Below are positions 29,089 to 40,118 of a DNA stretch of 64,000 bases, piece after piece. Below the pieces are notes generated by a model. It saw only the letters and a program-made list of their open reading frames with translations, made no database searches and had not been told where the DNA came from. Both the position numbers and the translations under genes were made by a program. Position 1 is the stretch's first letter; every line of letters begins with the position of its first letter. Source of the stretch: Hypomesus transpacificus (taxonomy: Eukaryota; Chordata; Actinopteri; Osmeriformes; Osmeridae); assembly GCF_021917145.1 (NCBI RefSeq), contig NC_061066.1:2426333-2490332 (forward strand). Reading direction: 5' to 3'.

Positions 29089-31541
29089 CGTCAAAGCCAC
29101 ACCTAAACCAACCCCCTGTAGAGGGGAGTAATCTCAGATTACATCATTGTGCTTATAGTAATAAGCAGGGGGCCTTCTACATACTGTAGTTTCCGTTTTT
29201 TTCAACAGTAAAGAATTCTGGGAAGAGGTGTGTTGTTCACCAGACCTTATTGCCAAACAGTTGAACAACTGCCCAGACATTAATGTTTTAGGTAGATACT
29301 TTACAGAACTAGCTGTCAAATATCAAAAGTAATCAACCCTATTGAGAACATGTTGTCCAGTGGGACAACAACCTAAATCAGTTCCCAGTTGACTATTCTC
29401 GGTTTCTCTTGTGTATAGGCATGACTCAGGACTTTTCCATACTGGGGGTGGTAAAAACGTGTCAGTTGAAATGGAAGACAGCACAAGGCCTTTAAAAAAA
29501 TGTGTGTGTGTAAAAATGGCTGTCCTTACTTGACAGTAACGTAAATCCCATGAACTCCAATGACCTCCCCAAAAATCAAGCAAGGTCATCAGATTCCAAA
29601 TCAAAATATGTTGTGCCTTGTCGAAATATTTCTAATTCAACACTAACCCAACAATCAACTATTAGTCTTGTCATCTGGGAGTTTTGGAGTGATCGTTCAG
29701 AGAACACACCCTTGATTAAAGACTTTGTACTCAAGGTGGAGAAGTTTGACATGATTCATAGAGGTCAATCTGTTCTTGGCACATATTGTGAAACCATCTT
29801 GGTTATGTTAAAAGGTCAACAGTTGCCCAGTGAATTAATAGATGACAGGATATTAAGTGTCCTTAAAGGTAATGGGGTATTAAAGGTGATGGTTTATTAG
29901 GTTGGGGTTGGCAGGTTGGGGAGGGGGGTGGGGTAATTAAATGTCTTGGGGAGTAACAGGCTTGGTATTACGCCCCCCCCCCCCCCCCACCCTTCATCTC
30001 TACTGGGAAACTGTCTGGAGAAGACGAGACAGTAGGCAGTATTGTAAGGCCACATCCTAATCCGCTTTTATCATGACATTTACACTTGATTTACCATTTA
30101 ATCCAAAGCAGCAAACAGAGAGTATAGCAGAAGACCAAGGCTCAGAAGAGCAGAAGACCAAGGCTCAGAATAGCAGAAGACCAAGGCTCAGAAGAGCAGA
30201 AGACCAAGGCTCAGAAGAGCAGAAGACCAAGGCTCAGAAGAGCAGAAGACCAAGGCTTAGAAGAGCAGAAGATCAAGGCTCAGAAAAGCAGAAGATCAAG
30301 GCTCAGAAGAGCAGAAGGTCAAGGCTCAGAAGCGCAGAAGACCAAGGCTCAGAAGAGCAGAGTTCTAACAGTATTTCAGTGGTCAGAGTCAAGGAACGGT
30401 TTGAACGTTATCTGATTTGCAAGTTAATGTCAGTGTAGATAAGAGCGGAAGAGAAAAACAGCAGCCAGTCTACTGCAGAAACTTCTGCAAGCTCAAATCT
30501 ATAATCTTCAACCCAACAAGCTATACTGAATAATAATTAACGTTGTATAACCCCCAGAAACAAAACAGAGCTCACCTATGGACACATGTCTGGAGGTCCC
30601 AAAGAAGGTATACAGCAGGACAGGGTAGAAGGAGGAGTAGAGGCCATACACAGGGGGTACAGCAGCCAGCATCGCATAGGCAAGACCTGGGGAGGGAGAT
30701 GGAGAGACAGAGGCCGCAAAACATCATATTGCATTGAGACAAAATATACTAAAATAATACCCCCCCCAAAAAAAATTACAAAACAACAAGCTTTCTGGGA
30801 AGTCTGGCATGTGGGGTTTTTCCTCTGAAACGCTAGAACCTTATTTGCCTACTATGTTTGTCTTGTCAATGTATGTCACAGGTACTGACCTTGACCATGT
30901 TCATGTATGACATAGACCTTGACAATGCCTGTCACAGCTACTGACCTTGAGGAAGTTGCATGACCCCTGTGCTGATGCCTGAAACCACGTCGCCAAAGAG
31001 GTACTCCTTGACTGGATAGGACGGCAGCCATGTAAGGATGGGAAGGAAACTCAGAGCAATGGCTTTGGCCCTTTCAGACGAACACCTGGGGTCATTGTGT
31101 TGGAGGGAGAGAAAGCAGAAGAGAAAAGAGAATGAATGGGTACTTTTCTCCAATAAAAATACACTTCCCTCCCTTACATTAAGATACTCATTGTTTTATT
31201 TCAGAAACTGAACAAAAATAAATTAAACACTCTAGATAATACTGCATTACACATCTCACTTTCATAAGTCATCATATTATCTGAAATCCAAAACGCTTGG
31301 AAGAGAAAAGACAGACCAAACAAAGAAATAAACATAAAAAGCTTCCCTGACCCACTATTGAAGCAGAGACAGGGAGTACAGACCTGACATGCTGCGCCAG
31401 CCTCTTGTGGAGGGGCTTGGGGCTCCTGACCCTGTGATGCAGAAGCTGGGTGTCGAGGAAGGCCTCGTCGTAGACCGACCGCTCCACACGGTACATGAGC
31501 GGAGAGGGCTCATCCTCCTCGCTAAGCGTTACACGTTCCAT
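23519..31541 (-). CDS. slc26a5: Prestin, SLC26 family anion transporter / motor protein
   Basis: In mammals this drives outer-hair-cell electromotility; in fish it is a chloride/sulfate-type exchanger of hair cells. Seventeen coding exons (minus): 31541-31384, 31085-30946, 30686-30576, 28666-28488, 27926-27762, 27539-27304, 27086-26939, 26604-26491, 26281-26204, 26012-25917, 25783-25677, 25504-25435, 25193-25101, 24869-24741, 24442-24224, 23925-23871, 23658-23519. All joins keep frame, giving about 745 residues (human 744). Signatures: [20 protein letters not shown], tandem sequons NGTNGT (165-170) in the same loop as in mammals, the anion-site segment SMSR (402-405; rat S396, S398, R399) and a C-terminal STAS domain from about 511, split by a Lys-rich insert. 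The paralogue call rests on similarity plus the psmc2 neighbour. The last exon ends soon after VHDAVLHCQ. Confidence 0.93.
25268..25377 (-). mobile_element. tRNA-derived SINE in slc26a5 intron
   Basis: On the minus strand: AGCTCTGTGGTTTGGATGTT (tRNA-like), then GATCAGAGTTTGCAGGTTTT (B-box region), ending in a tail TCTGCTGAATGAAAA. Same family as 12002 and 17275. Confidence 0.65.
25786..25812 (-). repeat. (CT)n microsatellite at slc26a5 acceptor
   Basis: A 27-bp CT run (AG on the plus strand) directly precedes the CAG acceptor of the exon at 25783-25677, in a 133-bp intron. It supplies the whole polypyrimidine tract of that intron. Confidence 0.88.
27605..27746. repeat. GT-rich minisatellite, 3 units of 40-44 bp, filling a slc26a5 intron
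   Basis: GGGTATCTAGGTGGGTG recurs at 27631, 27671 and 27715, separated by variable GT runs. The repeat occupies about two thirds of the 222-bp intron 27540-27761 and ends 15 bp from the exon 5 donor. Confidence 0.85.
29040..29086. repeat. (CA)n microsatellite
   Basis: A 46-bp uninterrupted CA run in slc26a5 intron 3 (28667-30575). Confidence 0.95.
30126..30361. repeat. 23-bp minisatellite, about 10 copies
   Basis: The unit begins AGCAGAAGACCAAGGCTCAG and is 23 bp long; about ten copies run head to tail with few substitutions, mostly C to T in GACC. It lies in slc26a5 intron 3, next to a reversed SINE-tail fragment at about 30063-30115 (AATCCAAAGC). Because 23 is not a multiple of 3, all three frames share one rotating translation, so the open frame here is a repeat artefact. 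Confidence 0.92.
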
Positions 31542-33070
31542 AACACGGAGAGGACCCCCCGGGCATGGCAGGGAGGCTGCAGGAGGAGACGAAGACTCGT
31601 AGAGGGAGGGAAGTTGGGCGCAACTTTCTCTCCGGCTGTCTCCACTTAACTGTGACTGTCCATCTGGCTGGTTGGCTTTTGCACTTATATCCTACTTTTG
31701 CTTGGTGGGTGGAGCTATCCCTCTTCCTCTTTTACTCAAACGTGCAGTCTCTCCCTCTCTCTTTCCTGCTCTGTTGGTTGGTCTTCTGGTTTACTGTAAG
31801 GCTCTGAGACGGAAGAGACAGAATTATTGGGTATGGCAATTTTTGCGTTGCTTCTGGTGGTTGAGTCCTGTTCACACAGTGGCTTGCTTTCATTAGGCTA
31901 CATAAGTATGTTTAAGGATATTTTTCATTGATCAGAAAAATCTCAAAAGTAAACTACAGGTGCAAAACATTTCATGTCCGTTTCTTGGACTAAATATTTG
32001 CTGACTGATCATGTTGGAAAAGACACAGATGAAAAAAGAAACATGCAACATTGAACATTTGCTTTGAAAATCAATACATGGCTCTTTAAATCAATAAAGG
32101 CTAGACGTTCATATGTAACCAATGACATTGCCCAAGCTACATTTCAGACAGGCTGGTCACAGCAAAACATGGACCATGAACGTACCCTGACCTTTCAAGA
32201 TGCACCTCTCAACTCTAAGGAATATTAGTTGTACAGAACACTGATAGCTACCTTGTCCTTGACATTTCGCTTAGTATTTACTTAATAACATCCAACGTAC
32301 AATTTGAGGACACTAATTTATCAATTTTTACGCCACCGAAACACACACTTGCGGAGTAGCTAACCCGTTCATGATAATCTACTGTACATGACTAGTAAGT
32401 AGCCATGGAACTAGCTACTGTTGCTAAAAAGAAAGAAAGAGAGATCTCTCTCATTTAGCCATGATCATAGTTAGCTACGTTAACCTTGTACATACGTTTG
32501 TAAGTAGTTGGTTACGATGTAGCTAATAACGACAGAAATATTAAGAAATATATATGGCTTAAAACAAATAAAGGTTACTTGGAAGGTTGGAACCTGAAAT
32601 GCAGGTTATGGCGATATAGGGATGGGATAGCTGCATAAGCTGACATTCAGAGTTATATGGAAGATGCGGACAATGGACCATGTCTTACCTCTCGCTACCT
32701 CTGCCTAGGATGCCACACACTAGGGAGAAGCCAATATTATACACACTGACCTCGCACTGGGAACTCCAGTTACAGTTTAGCACCCGGAATGCCCTTTCAC
32801 AACCGTCGACAGCTGCATGTACTCTTCCAGAGAAAATCACTTGATGCGTGTATCGAACACGTCACGCTATACGTCAGACGTCCCGTGGTCATGGGATTTG
32901 TATTTTACACTGTTTATTAAAATGTAGTTTGTTGTTGGAATTTGCCAAAATTGTCTTTGTGTAACCATGAATTAAGGGAAGCTCCAATATTTGCAAATAA
33001 ACGGTTCTCATAAGAGGAATTGTGAATGGATCTGGTGTTCTCTTGTGCCGTTCTCTAATCGTCTACATTT

Positions 33071-33179
33071 GTATTTTATGCACAGACTGAGGTTGTATTT
33101 TTTCGATTCCTCACCAAAAAATAATACTATTCGAATACTATTCCGAATACGACTTAACCTCTGTTTGTGCATAAAATAC
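33071..33179. repeat. 24-bp inverted repeat flanking a 61-bp centre
   Basis: GTATTTTATGCACAGACTGA (from 33071) and the complement of the right arm (33156-33179) match at 22 of 24 positions. The size and AT-rich centre suggest a small foldback element. No target duplication was identified. Confidence 0.7.
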
Positions 33180-33550
33180 AAAGACAGTATGTGACCACCA
33201 GATGACGTGCTTATCTGCAAGCTGACTACATACTGGCTGTGGCAACTGTACACCACAGGTGTTATGCCAAATTCACACCCCCTGCCAAAATCTAACCCCC
33301 CTGCTCGTGAACGCGTCGCTTCTGCATTGTTGCAACTCTTACTTGTAGACTTTGCTATTCACTTTGTAATCAATTTAGCATATATTTCGCTGTTCTTACG
33401 AGACATTTGCAACCAGTAAATCATGAGATCCTGCCATCACTTCGATAACACAATCACACGGAAGCCGATGCATAACAATGAATAGTAATAGGCCTAAGCC
33501 ACGAAGGGGATATCAAATGAATGTAACTACAGTAACATGGTGTACATTTA

Positions 33551-33700
33551 GCATATTCGCCGTATTAGGACGGCTATGACGCCGTCCAAAATATATGCTC
33601 CCTCTATGGACGGCACTCTGAACAGCATCGCCGTCCGTCCATCCATGCAAAGATCAGCAGCCATCGCCGTCAGTCTATGGACGTCCATATGGACGTCCAA
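33551..33700. repeat. GGACGGC/GCCGTCC cluster with a perfect 22-bp palindrome
   Basis: GGACGG or its complement recurs at least six times in about 150 bp. At 33678-33699 there is an exact 22-bp palindrome made of two GGACGTCC blocks around ATAT. It lies about 310 bp upstream of the tspan33 start codon. GACGTC is the core of a CRE, but the flanks are not TGACGTCA. Function unknown. Confidence 0.8.
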
Positions 33701-34007
33701 AACGCAAAAAAAGATTTAGCTGCCTCTCCGCCGTATGTTGCTGCTAGACCGGTCACTTCAGGTGACAGTCTACTGCTTCAAATTGAGAAGACACGCCTTC
33801 TTCTTGACAGCCAAGCGCTGTTCATTCGGTTTCTCAAATCACTGTCGTGTCCTGTCCAAGCATGAACAAGGAAATATGACTAAACCTGCCAATCGTCGGG
33901 AAAAATGCGAACATGCTTTTGAGACCAGTAGCCTACAGAATGCATTGAGTTGAACTTTACTGTACCAAGATTGGTTACCCAGGACCTATCTGGATATTCT
34001 TGTTAAC

Positions 34008-37000
34008 ATGGGGAGAAGAACCGGACAGGAATATGACGAGGACTTCACGTTTGTTAGTCCAGTGGTCAAATATTTACTTTTTATTTTCAACTTAATTTTT
34101 TGGGTAAGTGTTGTGTTGAAGAACAAGGTATTCGATGGTAAAGCTGTTTACTGCTCTCTTTTCTAGTTGCTTTCAAGTCAAGTTAATTTAAACCGGATTA
34201 GGCATTTAGTTTGAGGCAGGTTAATAATTTATTTTGAAGGGTTGCACAGTGTAGTGCAGCAGCAATACATCAACTCATTTAATTTTATTACTTTTCTATC
34301 AACATTTCAGGATAAAATAAAAGCTTTTATGGAGTAGGCTATGCCAGATTCAGTATTCCTCAGAATCAAACCGGATTATCTTCTGTTGTCTATACTGAGA
34401 CTGGAGTTAAGCATTATCGACTGATTTTATTAGTATTATCAGGGGTTCAGTCTCCGATGGGTCTAACCTTCTGTTCTTTTTACATATAGACTATCATTTT
34501 CCCTCTCCGTTTGATTGAGATGTTTTATGTTATACGAGTTTACACTAGTGCTACATCATATATCTTGATGATGAACATCGTGATGGTATAATAAGAGGTC
34601 AAGGCGTGTTGAGGAATGCCTGTCCATACCTGAACACAGATACATTCCACTGAAAGTTTCACCTATTTCCAACAGTCTCTTTTGGACGAAATTAGACACT
34701 CTATCAAGAATGATCTGCCCTTAAGATTAAGAATCAATTTAACATTTAATACTTTTAACATTTCAATAATACAGAAACCCATTGACTCGGTAAACAAAAT
34801 ATTTTTCCCCCCAGCCTTAATACACTGTACTTTATGCCAATCCAGTTTCACAACTCCTTTCATGCAGTTCACTGTTGCTAAGAGGCTCTAAGATTCTTTG
34901 ATTCATATGCTGATGGAGCGACACAGGGTTCTGTCTGAAGAGGGCCCCATGCTTTATCCTGCATTCACATCTATTTGGCAGTCAAGTAAGCGTTTAGATT
35001 ACGCATCTCAGACACTTCACTCAAACCACCAAGGAGCTGTCAGTTCATATTTGTAAATACCCCTTTAAACTTGTTTCCCTACGAGGGTATTTTAAACATG
35101 GCTTACTGGCTAAAACGGATGTCCTCACACACATTTTCTAATTAATTTTTTTTGTTTTTCTTTCAAGGCTTTCATTGTTCTTGGGTCAATCAGTTTCATC
35201 ATGATAGATAGATAAATGGATACATAGATGGTTGGATGAATGGGTGCATTATTAATCCCCATGGGGAAGTTGTAGAGCACCAGTAATGTCAGTGTGAGAG
35301 AGATTGTCAACGGGCCACTGGAGCTCTTTGAAACAATATACTCCAAACTGGACTGACTCGCTAATGCATGTGACACAACTTTCATGTCATGATGGTAGCT
35401 CCACGGGAACAGGTCAGATCCAGAAGGGCACCAGCAGAGAGGCATGAAGGTCAGAGGACGGAATTTGCAGTGAATAGAGAAAACAAAGATAACATACAGG
35501 CAACAGGAGTTATTCAGTTAGAGGGACACTTAATCATGGATACGACAGCAGCCACAATGTTTTAGGATGGTTTGCCATACCAGCACTCCTAGAATCTAGG
35601 CCTGTAGTTCCAGTGTAATGCTTACAACACGCTGTGTACAGTCATTACTAATAGTGTGTCACATGCAATAATGTTCCAACCTAGTTAATGTGCTGTTCTA
35701 AGTGTATACAGAGCCAAAACCTCAGCCCACTGTACCACAGTCGAGGGATTTCAGACATAACTCCCACAGAATTAGAACAAATTGTTGTTGCAGACTAAGA
35801 TTTCATACTTTTTTTCTGAGGTGTTAGAATGGATGACTTAACAGTATTGATATGGATTTATGCCCAGTGCTTTTTCTACTCTGCATCATGAAACATACAT
35901 GCCCAGTACTGAGGAAACATGAGTTTTATGCAGTGAAACTTCAACAGAGAAGTGGTAACAAACACGCAGATCCGTATAGAAGACAGGAAACCGCATCACA
36001 GAGTTTGATGATGATGATTAAGAACGGTTGCCTTGAAAAGGAAACTCCCACACAAAACTGTTAGTATCAGTTTGTCCATCAAATTGAGTACAGGGAGCCT
36101 CCGCTAACTTGTAGAACTTAAGTTCTGAAAAAATCCTGACTGATCTATCACAAAACACCACCTCAGGCAGGACGTGCTGTTCTAACTGTACCTAGATCTT
36201 GGGCTTGTGGGAACAGGATAACATCTTGTGCAAACTTGCATAGGTGCTGTGTGGAATGCATTGTCAACTTGGTTTTCCATCCCCCCAGGCTGTCAGAGAC
36301 AATGATCCTTTAAAAACCTAGTCTGTATAATTGTGTTGTATCTCTGGCCATATCTGTTAAAATGTCAGTTCTCAACAAAACAAAAAGATAGTCCAGGTAC
36401 AGTTTGTGATATTACCAACTCATCTGTTGCTGTCACGCAGCATTTTAGAAATGTCAGCATTTTTATTCACACAGAAAAACAGCGTGTATTGTCCCTGTTC
36501 TTTTGTTATAAAACCTCACCTCCCCAAAGCACAAGGTGCAGTGTGGTAACTAGATACAGGGTCTGGACTGGAGGGGGGTGGGGAGGGGACCCTGGGGGAG
36601 GGGGATCTGTATTCTTTGGGCTGTGTTGGGGCTGTGTAGCCCCCTCAGTGTTGAGTGGGTAGTGAAAGGCCCATTATAAGACAAGTCTTCGCTTACCGTT
36701 CCAAGTTCATTTCGTCAAACTAAAGCAGAGCCAGAAGAAAAACACAACCCCATGCTCTGCTTTTTAAGTTGCCCCCCTCAGCATCTTCAGTGTACATAAC
36801 ACCACAGATTAAACATTTGCTCTCTGACTCCCACTGGTATATTTTAGATTTCATGATAAGTATTCAATTTTTCGTACATAATTTTATACTATAAAATACT
36901 ACTACACACTCCTTTGTATGTTTCTCATGAAAGAATGTTGAAACATTCCTCCGTTACATTGATCTATAGTATTTTTTTTCCTCATTCTGTGTCTCTCAGA

Positions 37001-39296
37001 TTATCTCCTTGGTGATGGTATCCATTGGTGTGTATGCCCGGATGATGAAGCAGGCAGGTAAATAACCTTCGGCTAAATATATAACCCACTGTACACAAGG
37101 AAAGTATGCCAACTACGTAAAATATGTAACACAATTGAATATACAATTAATTAATACATTCATTAATAAGTGTTGAGAGGAAAGTGTTTGGTGTGCTGTT
37201 AGGGTTGGAATCAGCGCATATCTTTTTGTCAGAAGTGTTGGTGCATGGGCAGTATTGAGTTTCCAGAACTGCCTCAATGGCTTTGTGTTCTAACCATGCC
37301 TATTGAATGCAGTGACAGACAGCACACCAAAGGCAGCTATGGCCAGGATCACACGAGAGAGGTTTTAGTTTGAGTGGTTTAGGATTCCAAAGGTCATTTT
37401 GTCATGAGGAATTTCAGAAATGCTACTGCTTACAAATCCTATTTCATTTTTTTTTTATCTGTCTGTGAATTATTTCAAAAAATAATTACCAGGAGCTCAG
37501 TGTGCTTTAAAAATTAACAAAAGATTTGATGTACTGGCACAATCTCATCTGACTCGCTCAAATCCCCTTTATTTCTTTCTCTCTTTATCTTTACATCTCC
37601 TGCCCATTTTTTCTCTGTCTTCTTTCTATGTCTGTGACATATCACTCTGCCCTCTCTGTTCCACCTCTCACCCTCCATCACCCCCTCTCCCCTGGGTACT
37701 TCAGAGGCCGCTATGGCCTGTCTGTCCGTGGACCCTGCCATTCTGTTGATGGTCGTGGGGGTGTTGATGTTTTTCATCACCTTCACCGGCTGTGTGGGCT
37801 CCCTTAGAGAGAACATCTGCCTCCTACAAACGGTTAGTGGTCTGGTCTGCCTGCTGAACTGTGATATACTGTAGTGTACCGGTCACATGACGTAATGTAT
37901 AGGTCACATGATGTAGTGTACAGGTGACATGCTGTAGTCTACAAGTCACGTAATGTAGCGGACAGCTCACATGCTGTTGTGTTCAAGTGAGATACTGTAG
38001 TGCTTCTAGAAGTTATATAACACTTGAAGGCCTTGAAAACACTGTGAAAGGCCTTCGGATGAAAACAGTCTTTCTCTGTCCCCTAGTTCTGCGTCTGCCT
38101 GACAGTAATCTTCCTGCTTCAGTTAGCTGCTGGTGTCCTTGGCTTTGTCTTCTCAGATAAGGTACAGTATTACAGTTTCTCTCAGCGGTGTAGTATAGTA
38201 AGAAGCAGTAAGTAACCTGTAGATTCAGCAAGCCCCCATCTTCTACGTAAAAAGCGCCCTCTGTTGCTCAGTATATTAGACTGCCGCTATTTTCACACAC
38301 CCAATCCTTTTGGGTTGTTTATTTTGAGAAAAATGATAGGGGTTTGTGTTCTGTGAATAAATATATGTATATAATTAAATGACTCACTAATTAGTAGTTT
38401 AATTAATAGTTGGAAATGAAATTGCTATTATCTTTCCCCCCCTCCCAAAGGCTCGTAATAGGGTGACTGGGATCATCAACCAGGCTATCGTTCATTACAG
38501 GGATGACATTGATCTTCAAAACCTCATTGATTTCGGACAGAAAGAAGTAACAATTTTTACCTAATATCTTATCATTCGAAAAACCATTATAGGACGCAAG
38601 CTTTCATAAAAATGTCAGTTCTAAAAACTATACTTGAATCCTCCCCAGTTCAGCTGCTGTGGAGGTGTGACATATACAGACTGGTCCCAGAACATGTACT
38701 TTAACTGCACTCCAGACAACCCCAGCCGAGAACGCTGTTCTGTTCCGTTCTCCTGCTGCCTCATATCCAAAGACCAGGTCAGCCACGCCTTCTCTTACTG
38801 TTCATACATATCAGATTAGCCTCTCTGTGATCATCTTTCATGGCTTGTCCGTTTAGCTGAACAGATTAATCGGATTAACCGGAAGTATGTTTCTTCATGT
38901 CCAGGCGGTCATCAACACAATGTGTGGCCAAGGGATGCAGGAGCTGAAGTACTTGGAGGCTGAAGCCTTCATCTATACCAACGGCTGCATCGACAAGCTG
39001 GTCAACTGGATCCACAGCAACCTGTTTCTGCTAGGGGGCATAGCCCTGGGCCTGGCCGTACCACAGGTAGACACACACACTGTCACTGACAGACTGACGC
39101 TCCGACACATAAACGCTCATACACACACACACACACACGTCTCTGTTGCCACTCGTGAACGAAATACCTTCTTGTTATTCCTCTTCCTTGTTAGCTGGTG
39201 GGGATCCTCTTGTCCCAAGTCCTGATCAACCAGATCAAGGACCAGATTGAGCTTCAGAACTACAACCAGCTGCACCATTCTGATCCATGGCGCTGA
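34008..39296 (+). CDS. tspan33: Tetraspanin-33 (penumbra), TspanC8 group
   Basis: Four-pass membrane protein; TspanC8 tetraspanins escort ADAM10 to the cell surface and influence Notch and other shedding, and TSPAN33 also has a role in erythroid and B cells. Eight exons: 34008-34103, 37000-37057, 37705-37832, 38087-38161, 38451-38546, 38649-38777, 38905-39066, 39195-39296. The frame is continuous, 281 residues (human 283). The large extracellular loop (about 119-230) has the CCG motif (FSCCGG) and eight cysteines: CC, C in FNC, C in RERC, CC, C in NTMC and C in NGC, which defines TspanC8. Near-identity to human in [17 protein letters not shown] and [12 protein letters not shown] supports TSPAN33. 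The start fits [20 protein letters not shown]. Intron 1 (2.9 kb) holds a LINE tail. Confidence 0.95.
35195..35445 (-). mobile_element. LINE 3' end fragment
   Basis: On the minus strand the frame ends [10 protein letters not shown] and the DNA continues as CAACTTCCCCATGGGGATTA followed by a degenerate (CTAT)n tail. This ending (TTTCCCCnnGGGGATyAATAA plus CTAT repeats) is typical of 3' tails of fish non-LTR retrotransposons. Only the 3' end is present, in tspan33 intron 1. Confidence 0.55.
37872..38002. repeat. 21-bp tandem repeat, 6 copies, tspan33 intron 3
   Basis: Six successive 21-base units, e.g. TAATGTATAGGTCACATGAT(G) and TAGTGTACAGGTGACATGCT(G), with moderate divergence. Most units keep a TCACATG or TGACATG core. 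It ends 84 bp before exon 4. Confidence 0.85.
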
Positions 39297-39718
39297 TCCA
39301 CTAAGATCAAGCACGATCCATCCATCCAGACGGGAGCAGCCTGGAGCAGGACTGGGGACATTTGTATGGGAGGGTGTGTGGTGGGTCTTTATCGCCCTCT
39401 ACTGGAGATGGACCCAACTTGCATGTTGGTCAACTTGCAAGACAATATAAATGATGCTTTCAGCCTGAGGAGATCCTGGTTGGGTATGGATTAGCCAGTT
39501 AAAACTGGCCAAGACCAAAATGCCAAATGTTTTAGAAAAATGTTTTTAAACCAGCTGATCATCATACAACCCATCTCTGCTTATCATATATCTATCATGG
39601 TACTGGACATTGAAAAGGGAAATAAAAGTAGTCTAAAGGCTATCAATCCTGTTATGTTAGTTTTTGTGAATATAGGTTACTGTGTGGGTTGCTGTTTAAT
39701 GATTGGGAATACGATCAT

Positions 39719-39888
39719 TGCATTACATTTAGCAGACGGTCTTATCCAGAGCGACTTACAGTAAGTACAGGGACATTCTCCCCGAGGCGAGTAGGGTGAA
39801 GTGCCTTGCCCAAGTACACAATGTCAATTGGCACGGCCGGAAATCGAACCGGCAACCTTTTGATTAATAGCCCGACTCCCTAACCAAG
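39719..39888 (-). mobile_element. tRNA-derived SINE, near full length
   Basis: On the minus strand: head CTTGGTTAGGGAGTCGGGCT, B box GGTTCGATTTC, core TGGGCAAGGCACTTCACCCT, tail GTCGCTCTGGATAAGACCGT and CTGCTAAATGTAATG. It is about 170 bp, within the tspan33 3' UTR region (stop 39296, AATAAA 40113). The copy at 10737 is the same family without the head. Confidence 0.85.
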
Positions 39889-40112
39889 ATTGTGTTGTAC
39901 ATATTTAAGTGAACTTTGTATATTAGGTGTGGTTGGGTCTCCTGCCTGACAACCATCTCTGTTACAAATGATTTAATAGTTTTCATTGACTTTTTGTAAA
40001 GTTTTTGATATTTCGATTTACATTACAAATAGGTCCTTTCCTGTGGTATCTTAAATGATTGTTTTGAATGTTTCAAATACATATTTGGAGAAATAAGATT
40101 TTTATAGATCTT

Positions 40113-40118
40113 AATAAA
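40113..40118 (+). terminator. Candidate tspan33 polyadenylation signal
   Basis: AATAAA 817 bp after the tspan33 stop, in a run of AT-rich sequence. An earlier AATAAA at about 39620 is also possible, which would leave the SINE at 39719 outside the transcript. Confidence 0.4.

Larger units (their letters stand above)
31542..34007. promoter_or_regulatory. Divergent region slc26a5 / tspan33 with candidate slc26a5 5' UTR exon
   Basis: On the minus strand a good acceptor (CTCCTCCTGCAG, ending at 31577) lies 35 bp upstream of the slc26a5 ATG, so 31542-31576 is 5' UTR behind an intron. A matching donor AG|GTAAGA sits at 32689/32688, making a non-coding first exon upstream of it (from about 32690) likely. 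From 33000 to 34007 are an inverted repeat, a palindrome cluster and the presumed tspan33 promoter. No coding exon was seen. Confidence 0.45.

Noticed and set aside
30126..30361. CRISPR-like regular repeats
   Set aside because: Units are contiguous with no spacers and the DNA is vertebrate; it is a minisatellite.
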